NCBI GenBank assembly: GCA_023487865.1
Contig: JAMDBG010000167.1
Span: 23,901 to 45,821, forward strand
From: Deltaproteobacteria bacterium
GTDB lineage: Bacteria; Desulfobacterota; Syntrophia; Syntrophales; UBA5619
Reading direction: 5' to 3'
Length of the DNA stretch: 21,921 nt
Shown here: positions 7,540 to 14,208 of the stretch, piece by piece
Layout: each line of letters begins with the position of its first letter
Numbering within the stretch: position 1 is the stretch's first letter
Notes under the pieces: generated by a model
The model's database searches: none
What the model was told of the DNA's origin: nothing
Seen by the model: only the letters and a program-made list of their open reading frames with translations
Made by a program: the position numbers and the translations under genes

Positions 7540-7604
7540 GGCCTCAATCAAAACGGAGGCGCATCCGACGCCTTCCGTCAGGACGATCAATGGTGATCGA
7601 GGCC
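7540..7604 (-). promoter_or_regulatory. Nested hairpin in the leader of the gamma-CA gene
   Basis: The outer arms GGCCTCAATCA (7540-7550) and TGATCGAGGCC (7594-7604) pair over 11 positions with one mismatch. The inner arms ACGGAGGCG (7553-7561) and CGCC-T-TCCGT (7569-7578) pair over 9 bp with one bulged base and a 7-nt loop. The element lies between the predicted promoter and the start codon, so it would be transcribed as a structured 5' leader. It is not a riboswitch class I recognise. Confidence 0.5.
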
Positions 7605-7646
7605 GGCATCCTTTCCTATTGTTGAAGTCCGTTGAATTTGGCGGGC

Positions 7647-7675
7647 ACTATAGTGGGAGGTGCTCTCCATGTCAA
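7647..7675 (-). promoter_or_regulatory. Sigma70-type promoter for the gamma-CA gene
   Basis: Minus strand: TTGACA (7675-7670), 17-nt spacer, TATAGT (7652-7647). Both hexamers are near consensus. The predicted start is near 7640. Confidence 0.68.
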
Positions 7676-7720
7676 CCCCATCCGAGAGGGTCTATACATC
7701 TCAATGGTTTATAAATCTTC

Positions 7721-7749
7721 TTGACATCGAAGACTGTTTTTCCTAATCT
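7721..7749 (+). promoter_or_regulatory. Sigma70-type promoter for the small exported protein
   Basis: TTGACA (7721-7726) is consensus and TAATCT (7744-7749) matches the -10, with a 17-nt spacer. It is divergent from the gamma-CA promoter about 45 bp away. Confidence 0.68.
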
Positions 7750-7760
7750 CCTTTCAAACA

Positions 7761-7787
7761 AAGGTAAGTTCTTTACTACCTTACCTT
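7761..7787 (+). promoter_or_regulatory. Inverted repeat just after the promoter (operator or leader hairpin)
   Basis: AAGGTAAG (7761-7768) and CTTACCTT (7780-7787) form a perfect 8-bp inverted repeat around an 11-nt centre. It begins about 12 nt past the -10 box and ends 21 nt before the start codon. The right part also contains CTTAC-type direct repeats. The position suits a repressor site or a leader hairpin. Confidence 0.4.
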
Positions 7788-7808
7788 ACTTACAAAACAG
7801 GGGGTTCT

Positions 7809-8306
7809 ATGTTCAAAAAAGACAGTGACAAAAATGTTGGGCTGAGAATGATCCTCATCATTGGATTATGTTTGTTGGGCGCAGGATCCGGCCTTGCCGG
7901 TGAAAAACGAGCCATGAGCGGCTGGGAATTGAATAGCCCTTACAATAAGTTATACAAGGCCAGTGAGATGGATTCTTTCAAGGGAACGGTTGTTGCGGTA
8001 AAAGAGGTGGTACCGATGCCCGGTATGTCCCCGGGTCTTGCTTTAGAAGTCAGTGAATCGAAGGGAGAAACGATTACCGTTCACCTGTGCCCCGCCTCGT
8101 TCGAGAACAGCAAAAGCATTCGCATCAAAAAAGGGGATAGGGTAAAAGTCTCCGGCGTGTGGGCCGAAATCAATAAAAAAGATGTTTTTATGGGATCAAA
8201 AGTAACAAAGGGCGACTATTCCTTCAAAGTCAGACTGACAAAAGACGGCACCCCTTTCTGGACCATGACTCCGAGTCAGTTGGCCAAAGAAAGGCAAGAT
8301 CAATAG
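7809..8306 (+). CDS. Small exported protein of unknown function
   Basis: The 165 residues begin with a charged n-region, then a hydrophobic core MILIIGLCLLGAGSGLA and a plausible signal peptidase I site after residue 30 (GLA-GEK). The mature part has alternating strands (FKGTVVAVKEV, ALEVSE, ITVHLCP, DRVKVSGVWAE, VFMGSKVTKG), consistent with a small OB-like beta-barrel; this is inference from pattern. It is probably periplasmic. A GGGGG site sits 5 nt before the ATG. The gene has its own strong promoter with an inverted repeat. Base composition is less GC-rich than its neighbours. I cannot name the family. Confidence 0.75.
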   Translation: MFKKDSDKNVGLRMILIIGLCLLGAGSGLAGEKRAMSGWELNSPYNKLYKASEMDSFKGTVVAVKEVVPMPGMSPGLALEVSESKGETITVHLCPASFENSKSIRIKKGDRVKVSGVWAEINKKDVFMGSKVTKGDYSFKVRLTKDGTPFWTMTPSQLAKERQDQ

Positions 8307-8394
8307 TCGGCCATCCGTCGTTTTCTGCAATGCGCTTTCTGCTTTTGATGTGTCAGACAGCCAAGCTCTTCATTCCCAGTCAGTCTTTCCTGGA

Positions 8395-8418
8395 GAAAAA
8401 GCAGGGGACTCCGTCCCC
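8395..8418 (-). terminator. Terminator of the zinc dehydrogenase gene
   Basis: GGGGAC-TCC-GTCCCC (8404-8418) is a perfect 6-bp stem with a 3-nt loop. It begins 6 nt after the stop codon of the minus-strand gene and is followed in that direction by TGCTTTTTC. The same stem could also end plus-strand transcripts of the exported-protein gene. Confidence 0.6.
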
Positions 8419-8423
8419 GACCG

Positions 8424-9443
8424 TCAGATATTGACCACCACCCGCAGGCCGTCTCCCGGTCTTTTATCCACCCAGTCCAAGGCATCCTTGACGTGGTCGA
8501 GATCGAAACGGTGGGTGATCAGGGTGTGCAGATCGATCTTCCCGCTTTCCACTGCCTTGATGGCCATGTGGAAATCCTTCGGAACCATCCCTTTGCTGCC
8601 GATTATCTTGATCTCCTTGAAGTACATCGCGTAACCATTGAAGTTGTCCATGCCGGCCGGGGCGATCCCGAAGAGCAGCACGGTCCCTCCCAGCCGAACC
8701 ATGTCCATGGCCTGACGCAGCGTGGCGCTGGAACCGACGCTTTCGATGGCCAGGTCGACGCCCAGCCCTCCGGTGGCCTCTTTCACAGCGGAAACCGGGT
8801 CCACCTCCCCGGCGCTGATGATCCTCGCTCCGAATTTTTCGGCGATGTCGAGTTTCCACCGGCTGCGGGTGACGGCAAAAACCGGGTCCGCGCCGCTGAT
8901 GACGGACAACCTGGTTTGCAGCAGACCGGCCGCTCCCTGTCCGATGACAGCGACCGTATCGCCGGGGGTTATGTTGATCTTCTCGTGGGAGCGAAAGACC
9001 GTCGCCAGGGCGATCAAGCTGGTCCCGTCTTCATAAGAGATGCTGTCCGGAATCTTGATGCAGTTGCAGTCGGGAACGGCGACATACTCCGCAAACGCTC
9101 CGTCCATTTCCCGGCCCATCAGGCCGCCGTTGGGGCAGAGATTGACTTTCCCGGCATAGCAGTAGGCGCAATGACGGCAGAAAATGAGGGAATTCAAGAC
9201 GACACGGTCCCCGACCTTGAAATCGGCGACATCGGGACCGACTTCCACGATCCTGCCTGTGGATTCGTGCCCCTGGATTACCGGCAGGCGGGGTACGGAT
9301 ATTTTTCCATTATAGATGGCGACATCCGTGCCGCAGACGGCGGTGGCCTTTACATTCACGACGACATAGCCGGGCCGCACCATTGAGCGTGGGACATCCT
9401 CAACGGTCAGTGCATAGGGTCTCCTCAGTACGGCTGCTTTCAT
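8424..9443 (-). CDS. Zinc-dependent medium-chain alcohol/polyol dehydrogenase
   Basis: This 339-residue MDR-superfamily dehydrogenase belongs to the group of threonine, sorbitol and galactitol dehydrogenases. Catalytic zinc ligands are Cys37 (VCGTD) and His59-Glu60 (GHE). The structural zinc site is complete with Cys89, Cys92, Cys95 and Cys103 (CxxCxxCx7C). The NAD(P)-binding Rossmann motif is GQGAAG, and the C-terminal half completes the coenzyme domain. The substrate, an alcohol or polyol, cannot be specified. The ATG is preceded by AGGAGAGGGG. The gene is monocistronic, with a terminator after it and a promoter overlapping a 16-bp palindrome before it. Confidence 0.9.
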   Translation of the reverse strand: MKAAVLRRPYALTVEDVPRSMVRPGYVVVNVKATAVCGTDVAIYNGKISVPRLPVIQGHESTGRIVEVGPDVADFKVGDRVVLNSLIFCRHCAYCYAGKVNLCPNGGLMGREMDGAFAEYVAVPDCNCIKIPDSISYEDGTSLIALATVFRSHEKINITPGDTVAVIGQGAAGLLQTRLSVISGADPVFAVTRSRWKLDIAEKFGARIISAGEVDPVSAVKEATGGLGVDLAIESVGSSATLRQAMDMVRLGGTVLLFGIAPAGMDNFNGYAMYFKEIKIIGSKGMVPKDFHMAIKAVESGKIDLHTLITHRFDLDHVKDALDWVDKRPGDGLRVVVNI

Positions 9444-9511
9444 GCTCCCCTCTCCTTACGTTCCATTCTAACGCCCCCCGCGTCAATCGGCGCCTCATTT
9501 CCACCTCTTAA

Positions 9512-9540
9512 TCTATAGCCTTTTTGCTCTCCTGTTTCAA
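9512..9540 (-). promoter_or_regulatory. Sigma70-type promoter for the zinc dehydrogenase
   Basis: Minus strand: TTGAAA (9540-9535), 17-nt spacer, TATAGA (9517-9512). The -35 box lies inside the palindrome at 9533-9548, so a protein binding there would occlude RNA polymerase. Confidence 0.6.
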
Positions 9541-9548
9541 TGGAAACA
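9533..9548. promoter_or_regulatory. Palindromic operator-like site TGTTTC-N4-GAAACA
   Basis: A perfect 6-bp inverted repeat with a 4-nt centre covers the -35 of the dehydrogenase promoter. The 12-mer GTTTCAATGGAA within it (9534-9545) recurs exactly at 10968-10979 in the YeeE leader. The rest of the 339-bp gap (9444-9782) holds two further hairpins near the YeeE end and no gene I can support. Confidence 0.45.
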
Positions 9549-9703
9549 AGGCGTGTGACCGTTGAGTCAAATACAGGTTGCGACCGAACGCCGGCACCCG
9601 CAACGCCCCTTTTCCTAAAATGAATCATCCAGGGCGGGGGGCACGATTGAAAACGCACAGCAGGACCGTTAACAGGGAAAGATTTCTCCCTGGAGGGGTA
9701 GTC

Positions 9704-9743
9704 GGCCCTGCCGCACAATGGAGCGAGACACCGCGGCAGGGCC
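9704..9743 (-). terminator. Strong hairpin downstream of the YeeE operon
   Basis: GGCCCTGCCGC (9704-9714) and GCGGCAGGGCC (9733-9743) form a perfect 11-bp GC-rich stem with an 18-nt loop, 39 nt after the stop codon of the second YeeE gene. A second small stem CAGGGA/TCCCTG (9673-9692) follows. No T-run is present, so it may act as a Rho-assisted terminator or mRNA-stabilising 3' structure. Confidence 0.45.
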
Positions 9744-9782
9744 TTCAAGGACCTGGTATCCGGTCCAGGAAGAGGCGGCGCA

Positions 9783-10316
9783 TTACAGCTTCCTCTTCTC
9801 GAACCACCAAAAGAGACCGATGAAGACCCCGGTCACGACAAAGATGACGATCCAGTGGTTGATTCCGAGGACCGACGGCAAGGTGATCTTTCCGTAGTCT
9901 CCCCATGTCAGAACCGTGGACTTCATGACCGGGAACAATTCGGCATAAATCCCCGCCCCCAGGATCATTCCCGCCAGGGCGAAGACGCTGTCGTATCGCC
10001 CTTCGCCGAGGGCGCCCATCGCCGTTGCCGGACAGTACCCCACGATTCCCCAGCCGATCCCGAAAATCAGGCCGCCCAGGACGTTCGCCCCCATGATGGC
10101 CGGTTTGATGGAGAGCTTCACGAATCCCAGGTCGAACAGCAGATAGATCCCCACCATGGCCACCACTATGGTGGACAGCATGAATTTGACGATGGTCATG
10201 TCTTTGAGGCATAGGGCGCCCAGCTGCCGGTCGTAACGGATCACCTGGGCCTTCTGCATAACAAACCCGAAAAGGATTCCCGTGATGGCGCCGGTAAGCA
10301 GTTCATTCATGGCCAT
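9783..10316 (-). CDS. YeeE/YedE-family half-transporter, cysteine partner
   Basis: The 177-residue membrane protein has four to five hydrophobic segments and the family signature GYCPATAMGALGEG (Cys95). Cys36 lies in GALCLKD. YeeE/YedE proteins (PF04143) are inner-membrane channels for thiosulfate or related sulfur or selenium compounds, with conserved cysteines along the path. Many bacteria encode them as two adjacent half-length genes, as here. The ATG at 10316 lies 5 nt after GGAGG. A second ATG at 10310 has AGGAGG 8 nt upstream and may be the better start. Either overlaps the end of the upstream selenoprotein gene (stop at 10305-10303), pointing to coupled translation and a heteromeric product. 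Confidence 0.9.
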   Translation of the reverse strand: MAMNELLTGAITGILFGFVMQKAQVIRYDRQLGALCLKDMTIVKFMLSTIVVAMVGIYLLFDLGFVKLSIKPAIMGANVLGGLIFGIGWGIVGYCPATAMGALGEGRYDSVFALAGMILGAGIYAELFPVMKSTVLTWGDYGKITLPSVLGINHWIVIFVVTGVFIGLFWWFEKRKL

Positions 10317-10830
10317 TCCCTCCTCCGTACAGAATTCTGGCTACAACGACACCGCCGAGAAAGAAGCAGATCAGCGACACATAACCGCTGACGGCTACTT
10401 GAGCAAGACCGCTCAAGCCATGTCCGCTCGGTCACCCGTCGGCGAGACGCGCCCCAAACATCAAGACCGATCCCCCGACAAAGGCGATGATCCAGCGTTT
10501 GGCCCGTGACGGGCCGAAGCGGGCCTCCCACATCGGCGGCACGGCGACCGCCCTCTGTTCGCCCGAGAGCCGTGCCGCCCCCATGGCGCCGAAGAGCACC
10601 CCCACCACGAAGAGGAACTGCCAGTCTATCTTCACTTTTTCCTTGAGGAAATACTCCATGCCGCTCACCTTCTCCGGCGCGACGGCCTGCTCGATATAGC
10701 CTGCCGCGCGGACAAAGGTGGTCGAGGCGCCGAAATATTTCCCTGTCAAAGCGACGGAGAGGACCAGCAGCAGGCCTGCCAGTGCGCCGGCGGTGTAAGG
10801 GGACCACGATTTATCCTGAAAAATTCCCAT
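10303..10830 (-). CDS. YeeE/YedE-family half-transporter, selenoprotein (Sec133 at in-frame TGA)
   Basis: Residues 1-132 carry segments 12-30, 70-90 and 112-131 of a YeeE half. The frame then meets TGA at 10434-10432. Reading on in the same frame gives PSGHGLSGLAQ and a last membrane helix, ending at TGA 10305-10303: 175 residues in all, matching its 177-aa partner. Family members typically have GARLAGGCTSGHGLSG here; this protein has GARLADG-TGA-PSGHGLSG. The TGA therefore stands exactly at the conserved cysteine, and the first 132 residues contain no other Cys. A SECIS-like hairpin follows. Sec in the sulfur-compound path of a YeeE channel would change thiol/selenol chemistry. AGGAGGTGA precedes the ATG. 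A Cys-to-stop mutation or a sequencing error is the alternative, but the continued family sequence and SECIS argue against it. Confidence 0.9.
10390..10424 (-). promoter_or_regulatory. Bacterial SECIS element for Sec133
   Basis: On the mRNA strand, 15 nt after the UGA, UUGAGC (10416-10411) pairs perfectly with GCUCAA (10404-10399) around the 6-nt loop GGUCUU. The stem extends through GGC/GCC (with a bulged GUA) and GAC/GUC below. Bacterial SECIS hairpins lie just downstream of UGA inside the coding region and need a G at the start of the apical loop. The E. coli fdhF loop also contains GGUCU. SelB would bind this loop. Confidence 0.87.
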
Positions 10831-11008
10831 AATGCGTCACCTCCTTGTCCTTGTTGAGTGATTGGGAGCCCGATCGGGTCCTCACCGGATCGCCGATCAT
10901 CCAAATGATCAAACAAGAATTCCCACCGTTTTGGTTTAAGCATCAATAATGGAAACCGTGTTTGCCGGTTTCAATGGAAGTGAACAGATATGACCCCTTG
11001 ATGATGGA
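10831..11008 (-). other. Leader of the YeeE operon
   Basis: About 170 nt separate the predicted start of transcription from the YeeE start codon. The leader contains GAAACC-N9-GGTTTC (10952-10972), GATCAT-N4-ATGATC and the shared 12-mer at 10968-10979. TTGAAA, 17 nt, CATTAT could form a second, weaker promoter within it. No ORF and no riboswitch class that I recognise. Confidence 0.4.
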
Positions 11009-11037
11009 AATATAAGGCACGCGGTTTTACGTGTCAA
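11009..11037 (-). promoter_or_regulatory. Sigma70-type promoter for the YeeE operon
   Basis: Minus strand: TTGACA (11037-11032), 17-nt spacer, TATATT (11014-11009), close to consensus. The predicted start is near 11002. It is divergent from purL; I see no equally clear plus-strand promoter in the remaining spacer up to 11141. Confidence 0.65.
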
Positions 11038-11141
11038 TTGAATTTTGGCAGGACTTCTCTCTCCGTTGTTTTTTCCGCCGGCATCTGATATGAACGGAGC
11101 ACACCGGAACAATAATCGGAAGAAGAGATCGGGAGCGGGAT

Positions 11142-14132
11142 ATGATCAATCGCATCGAGATCGGTTTCAGGCAGGAAATCCGTGACGCCCTTGGGGAAAA
11201 GATCAAAAAAAGGATCGTCGAACACCTTCGGATTCAGGTGGATTCCGTAAAGACTTTCGAGGTATACACTATCGAAGGCGACCTGACCTCAGGAGACCTG
11301 GAAGCTGCCGCCCGGGGTCCGCTCTCCGATCCCGTCATCCAGGAATATGCCATCGGCCGGGGACTCGCCAGCGGTTTTGACTGGCTGATCGAAGTGGGTT
11401 ACCGCCCCGGGGTCACGGACAACGTGGGGAAGACCGCCGCGGAGGCGATCGCCTTGCTGACCGGAAAACCGGTCCGGGTTTACACATCCCGGCAGTATGC
11501 GATCACCGCCGTCCGCGGCCGGTGCAATCTCGATCTCCTGACGCGGAACGATGCGGAGCGGATCGCCTCCGAGCTCCTCTCCAACGATCTGATCCAGCGC
11601 CATGAGATCATCGACGGCCGGACCTGGAACCCGGCGCAGGCGATCAAGCCTTATGTGCCGCGGGTCACGGGAGAAGAGTGCATCAGGACGGAGGAGATCG
11701 ACCTCGACTGCCCCGACGAGGCGCTTGTCCGGATCAGCCAGGAACGTGTCCTCGCCCTGACCCTCGAGGAGATGCGGATTTTACGGGATTACCTGAAAAA
11801 CGACGCCGTCCTCGCCCGCCGCAAGGAGGTCGGCCGGGGATCCCGGATGACCGATGCGGAGCTGGAATGTCTCGCCCAGACCTGGTCGGAACACTGCAAG
11901 CACAAGATCTTCAACGCCCGGATCGTCTATGACGACGGCGAGGGAAACATCTCCGAGATCGACTCTCTTTTCAGCACCTGCATCAAGCGGTCGACCCGCG
12001 AAATCAGGGCGCGGATGGGGGCAAACGACTGGTGTCTTTCCGTTTTTTCCGACAACGCCGGGATCATCCGCTTCAACGCCGACTGGAACCTCGTCTTCAA
12101 GGTGGAAACCCACAACTCCCCCTCGGCGCTGGATCCTTACGGAGGGGCGCTCACCGGGATCGTCGGCGTCAACCGGGACCCCTTCGGCTGCGGCAAGGGG
12201 GCGAAACTCATCTTCAACACGGACGTCTTCTGTTTCGCGCCGCCCGACTATGACAAGCCCCTGCCGAAGCGGATCCTCCACCCGCGGCGGATCTACGAGG
12301 GGGTCCGGGAAGGGGTGGAGCACGGGGGGAACAAGAGCGGCATCCCCACGGTGAACGGCTGCCTGGTCTTCGACGAGCGCTACCTGGGAAAGCCCCTCGT
12401 CTACTGCGGCACGGGGGGGATCATGCCGGCCCGGATCAACGGCGAACCGACCCACACCAAGGAGATCCGGCCCGGAGACCTGGTCGTCATGACCGGCGGC
12501 CGGATCGGGAAGGACGGGATCCACGGGGCGACCTTCTCTTCGGAGGAGCTCCACGAAGGTTCCCCCGTCACGGCGGTCCAGATCGGCGATCCGATCATCC
12601 AGAAGAAGATGACCGATTTTCTCCTTGTCGCCCGGGACCGGGGCCTCTACCGTGCCATCACGGACAACGGCGCCGGCGGCCTCTCCTCCTCCGTGGGCGA
12701 GACGGCGCGGCTTTCCGGGGGCTGCGAGATCGATCTGAAAAAGGCGCCCCTCAAGTACCCGGGGCTGAACCCCTGGGAGATCCTCATCTCCGAATCCCAG
12801 GAGAGGATGACGCTCGCCGTGCCGCCTGAAACGATAGGGGAATTTCTCGACCTCGCCCGGAAGATGGACTGCGAGGCGACGGTCCTGGGCCTCTACACCG
12901 ATTCAGGATGGTTCCACATCCGTTACGGTGAAGAGACGGTTGTTTATCTGGAGATGGATTTTCTCCATGACGGCCTCCCGCAGATGACCCTCCGGGCTGC
13001 CTGGACGCCCCCCGGCCTTACGGAGCCTGCGGTCCCCGAACCGGCGAACCTGGGAGAGGCATTAAAGACGATGCTCGGGCGCCTGAACATCTGCAGCAAG
13101 GAATCGGTTGTCCGCCAGTACGACCACGAGGTCCAGGGAGGCAGCGTCGTCAAGCCGCTGACCGGCGTCGTCAACGACGGTCCGAGCGACGCCGCCGTCA
13201 TCCGGCCGCTGCTCGATTCCTTTGAGGGCATTGTCATCGCCAACGGCATCTGCCCCCGTTACAGCGACATCGATGCCTACCACATGGCGGCGGCGGCCAT
13301 CGACGAAGCCGTCCGGAACGCAATCGCCGTGGGAGCGCCGCTCGACCGCCTTGCGGGACTGGACAATTTCTGCTGGTGCGACCCGGTCCGGTCGGAGAAG
13401 ACCCCCGACGGTGAATACAAACTCGCCCAGCTCGTCCGGGCGAACCAGGCCCTCTACGCCATCACGACCGCCTACGGCGTCCCCTGCATCTCGGGGAAGG
13501 ACAGCATGAAGAACGACTACCAGATCGGGGCGGTGCGCATCTCCATCCCCCCCACCCTCCTCTTTTCCACCCTGGGGAAGATGGAGGACGTGCGAAAGGC
13601 CGTGACGATGGATGTCAAAAAACCGGGAGATCTGGTCTATATCCTGGGAAAGACCTTCCGGGAGCTGGGCGGATCGGAGTGGTACGCCCTTCACGGCGCC
13701 ATCGGAAACGCCGTCCCGAAGGTGGATGCAAAGACGGCAAAGACCCGTTACGAAGCCCTCCACAGGGCGATTTCAGCGGGGCTGGTCGCCTCCTGCCACG
13801 ACTGCTCCGACGGGGGGCTCGGCGTGGCGCTCGCCGAGACGGCCTTCGCCGGCGGCCTGGGGTTGGAGATCGATCTCAAGGCGGTGCCGGCGGAGGGAAT
13901 CACCCGAAACGACGAGCTCCTCTTTTCGGAATCGCAGAGCCGCTTCGTCGTGACCGTCTCCCCGGGGGCGCGGGAGGCCTTCGAGGCGCTCCTCGCCGGC
14001 CCGGACTGCGCCAGGATCGGGACGGTCATCTCCGAAGGGGTGCTCAAGGCCAACGGCCTCAGTGGAACACGGATTATTGAAGAAGAACTGGCCGCGCTCA
14101 AGGCGGCATGGCAAAGGCCGCTCGCCTTCTGA
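11142..14132 (+). CDS. purL: Phosphoribosylformylglycinamidine synthase, long PurL with N-terminal extension
   Basis: Step four of de novo purine synthesis: ATP-dependent conversion of FGAR to FGAM using ammonia from PurQ. The protein has 996 residues, longer than the stand-alone small PurL (about 740) and shorter than the single-chain enzyme (about 1300) that carries its own glutaminase. The first about 110 residues look like a PurS-like domain fused on, followed by a linker domain. The synthetase begins with TWSEHCKH (247-254). KVETHNSP and DPYGGALTGIVGVNRD mark the first AIR-synthase-like repeat, and SCHDCSDGGLGVALAE the second. No Cys-His-Glu glutaminase triad is present in the C-terminus; the following purQ supplies it. 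GGGAGCGGG precedes the ATG. Confidence 0.93.
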   Translation: MINRIEIGFRQEIRDALGEKIKKRIVEHLRIQVDSVKTFEVYTIEGDLTSGDLEAAARGPLSDPVIQEYAIGRGLASGFDWLIEVGYRPGVTDNVGKTAAEAIALLTGKPVRVYTSRQYAITAVRGRCNLDLLTRNDAERIASELLSNDLIQRHEIIDGRTWNPAQAIKPYVPRVTGEECIRTEEIDLDCPDEALVRISQERVLALTLEEMRILRDYLKNDAVLARRKEVGRGSRMTDAELECLAQTWSEHCKHKIFNARIVYDDGEGNISEIDSLFSTCIKRSTREIRARMGANDWCLSVFSDNAGIIRFNADWNLVFKVETHNSPSALDPYGGALTGIVGVNRDPFGCGKGAKLIFNTDVFCFAPPDYDKPLPKRILHPRRIYEGVREGVEHGGNKSGIPTVNGCLVFDERYLGKPLVYCGTGGIMPARINGEPTHTKEIRPGDLVVMTGGRIGKDGIHGATFSSEELHEGSPVTAVQIGDPIIQKKMTDFLLVARDRGLYRAITDNGAGGLSSSVGETARLSGGCEIDLKKAPLKYPGLNPWEILISESQERMTLAVPPETIGEFLDLARKMDCEATVLGLYTDSGWFHIRYGEETVVYLEMDFLHDGLPQMTLRAAWTPPGLTEPAVPEPANLGEALKTMLGRLNICSKESVVRQYDHEVQGGSVVKPLTGVVNDGPSDAAVIRPLLDSFEGIVIANGICPRYSDIDAYHMAAAAIDEAVRNAIAVGAPLDRLAGLDNFCWCDPVRSEKTPDGEYKLAQLVRANQALYAITTAYGVPCISGKDSMKNDYQIGAVRISIPPTLLFSTLGKMEDVRKAVTMDVKKPGDLVYILGKTFRELGGSEWYALHGAIGNAVPKVDAKTAKTRYEALHRAISAGLVASCHDCSDGGLGVALAETAFAGGLGLEIDLKAVPAEGITRNDELLFSESQSRFVVTVSPGAREAFEALLAGPDCARIGTVISEGVLKANGLSGTRIIEEELAALKAAWQRPLAF

Positions 14133-14208
14133 CGGCCTGAACTTACGTGGGCGGGCGTCACTCCCGTCGCAGGATCGCATGGTCGATCCCCAATACAGGT
14201 AAAGCACA

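Noticed and set aside
9578..9823. 81-aa plus-strand ORF in the gap before the YeeE genes
   Set aside because: Arg/Ser/Gly-rich, no ribosome site, spans the YeeE 3' hairpins and runs into the YeeE coding region.
10307..10807. 166-aa minus-strand ORF overlapping the YeeE gene
   Set aside because: It is an arginine-rich shadow of the YeeE frame; the hydrophobic family sequence is in the frame interrupted by TGA.
10432..10830. Truncated 132-aa YeeE (nonsense mutation or frameshift)
   Set aside because: Family sequence continues in the same frame after the TGA with no shift, the TGA is at the conserved cysteine, and a SECIS-type hairpin follows.
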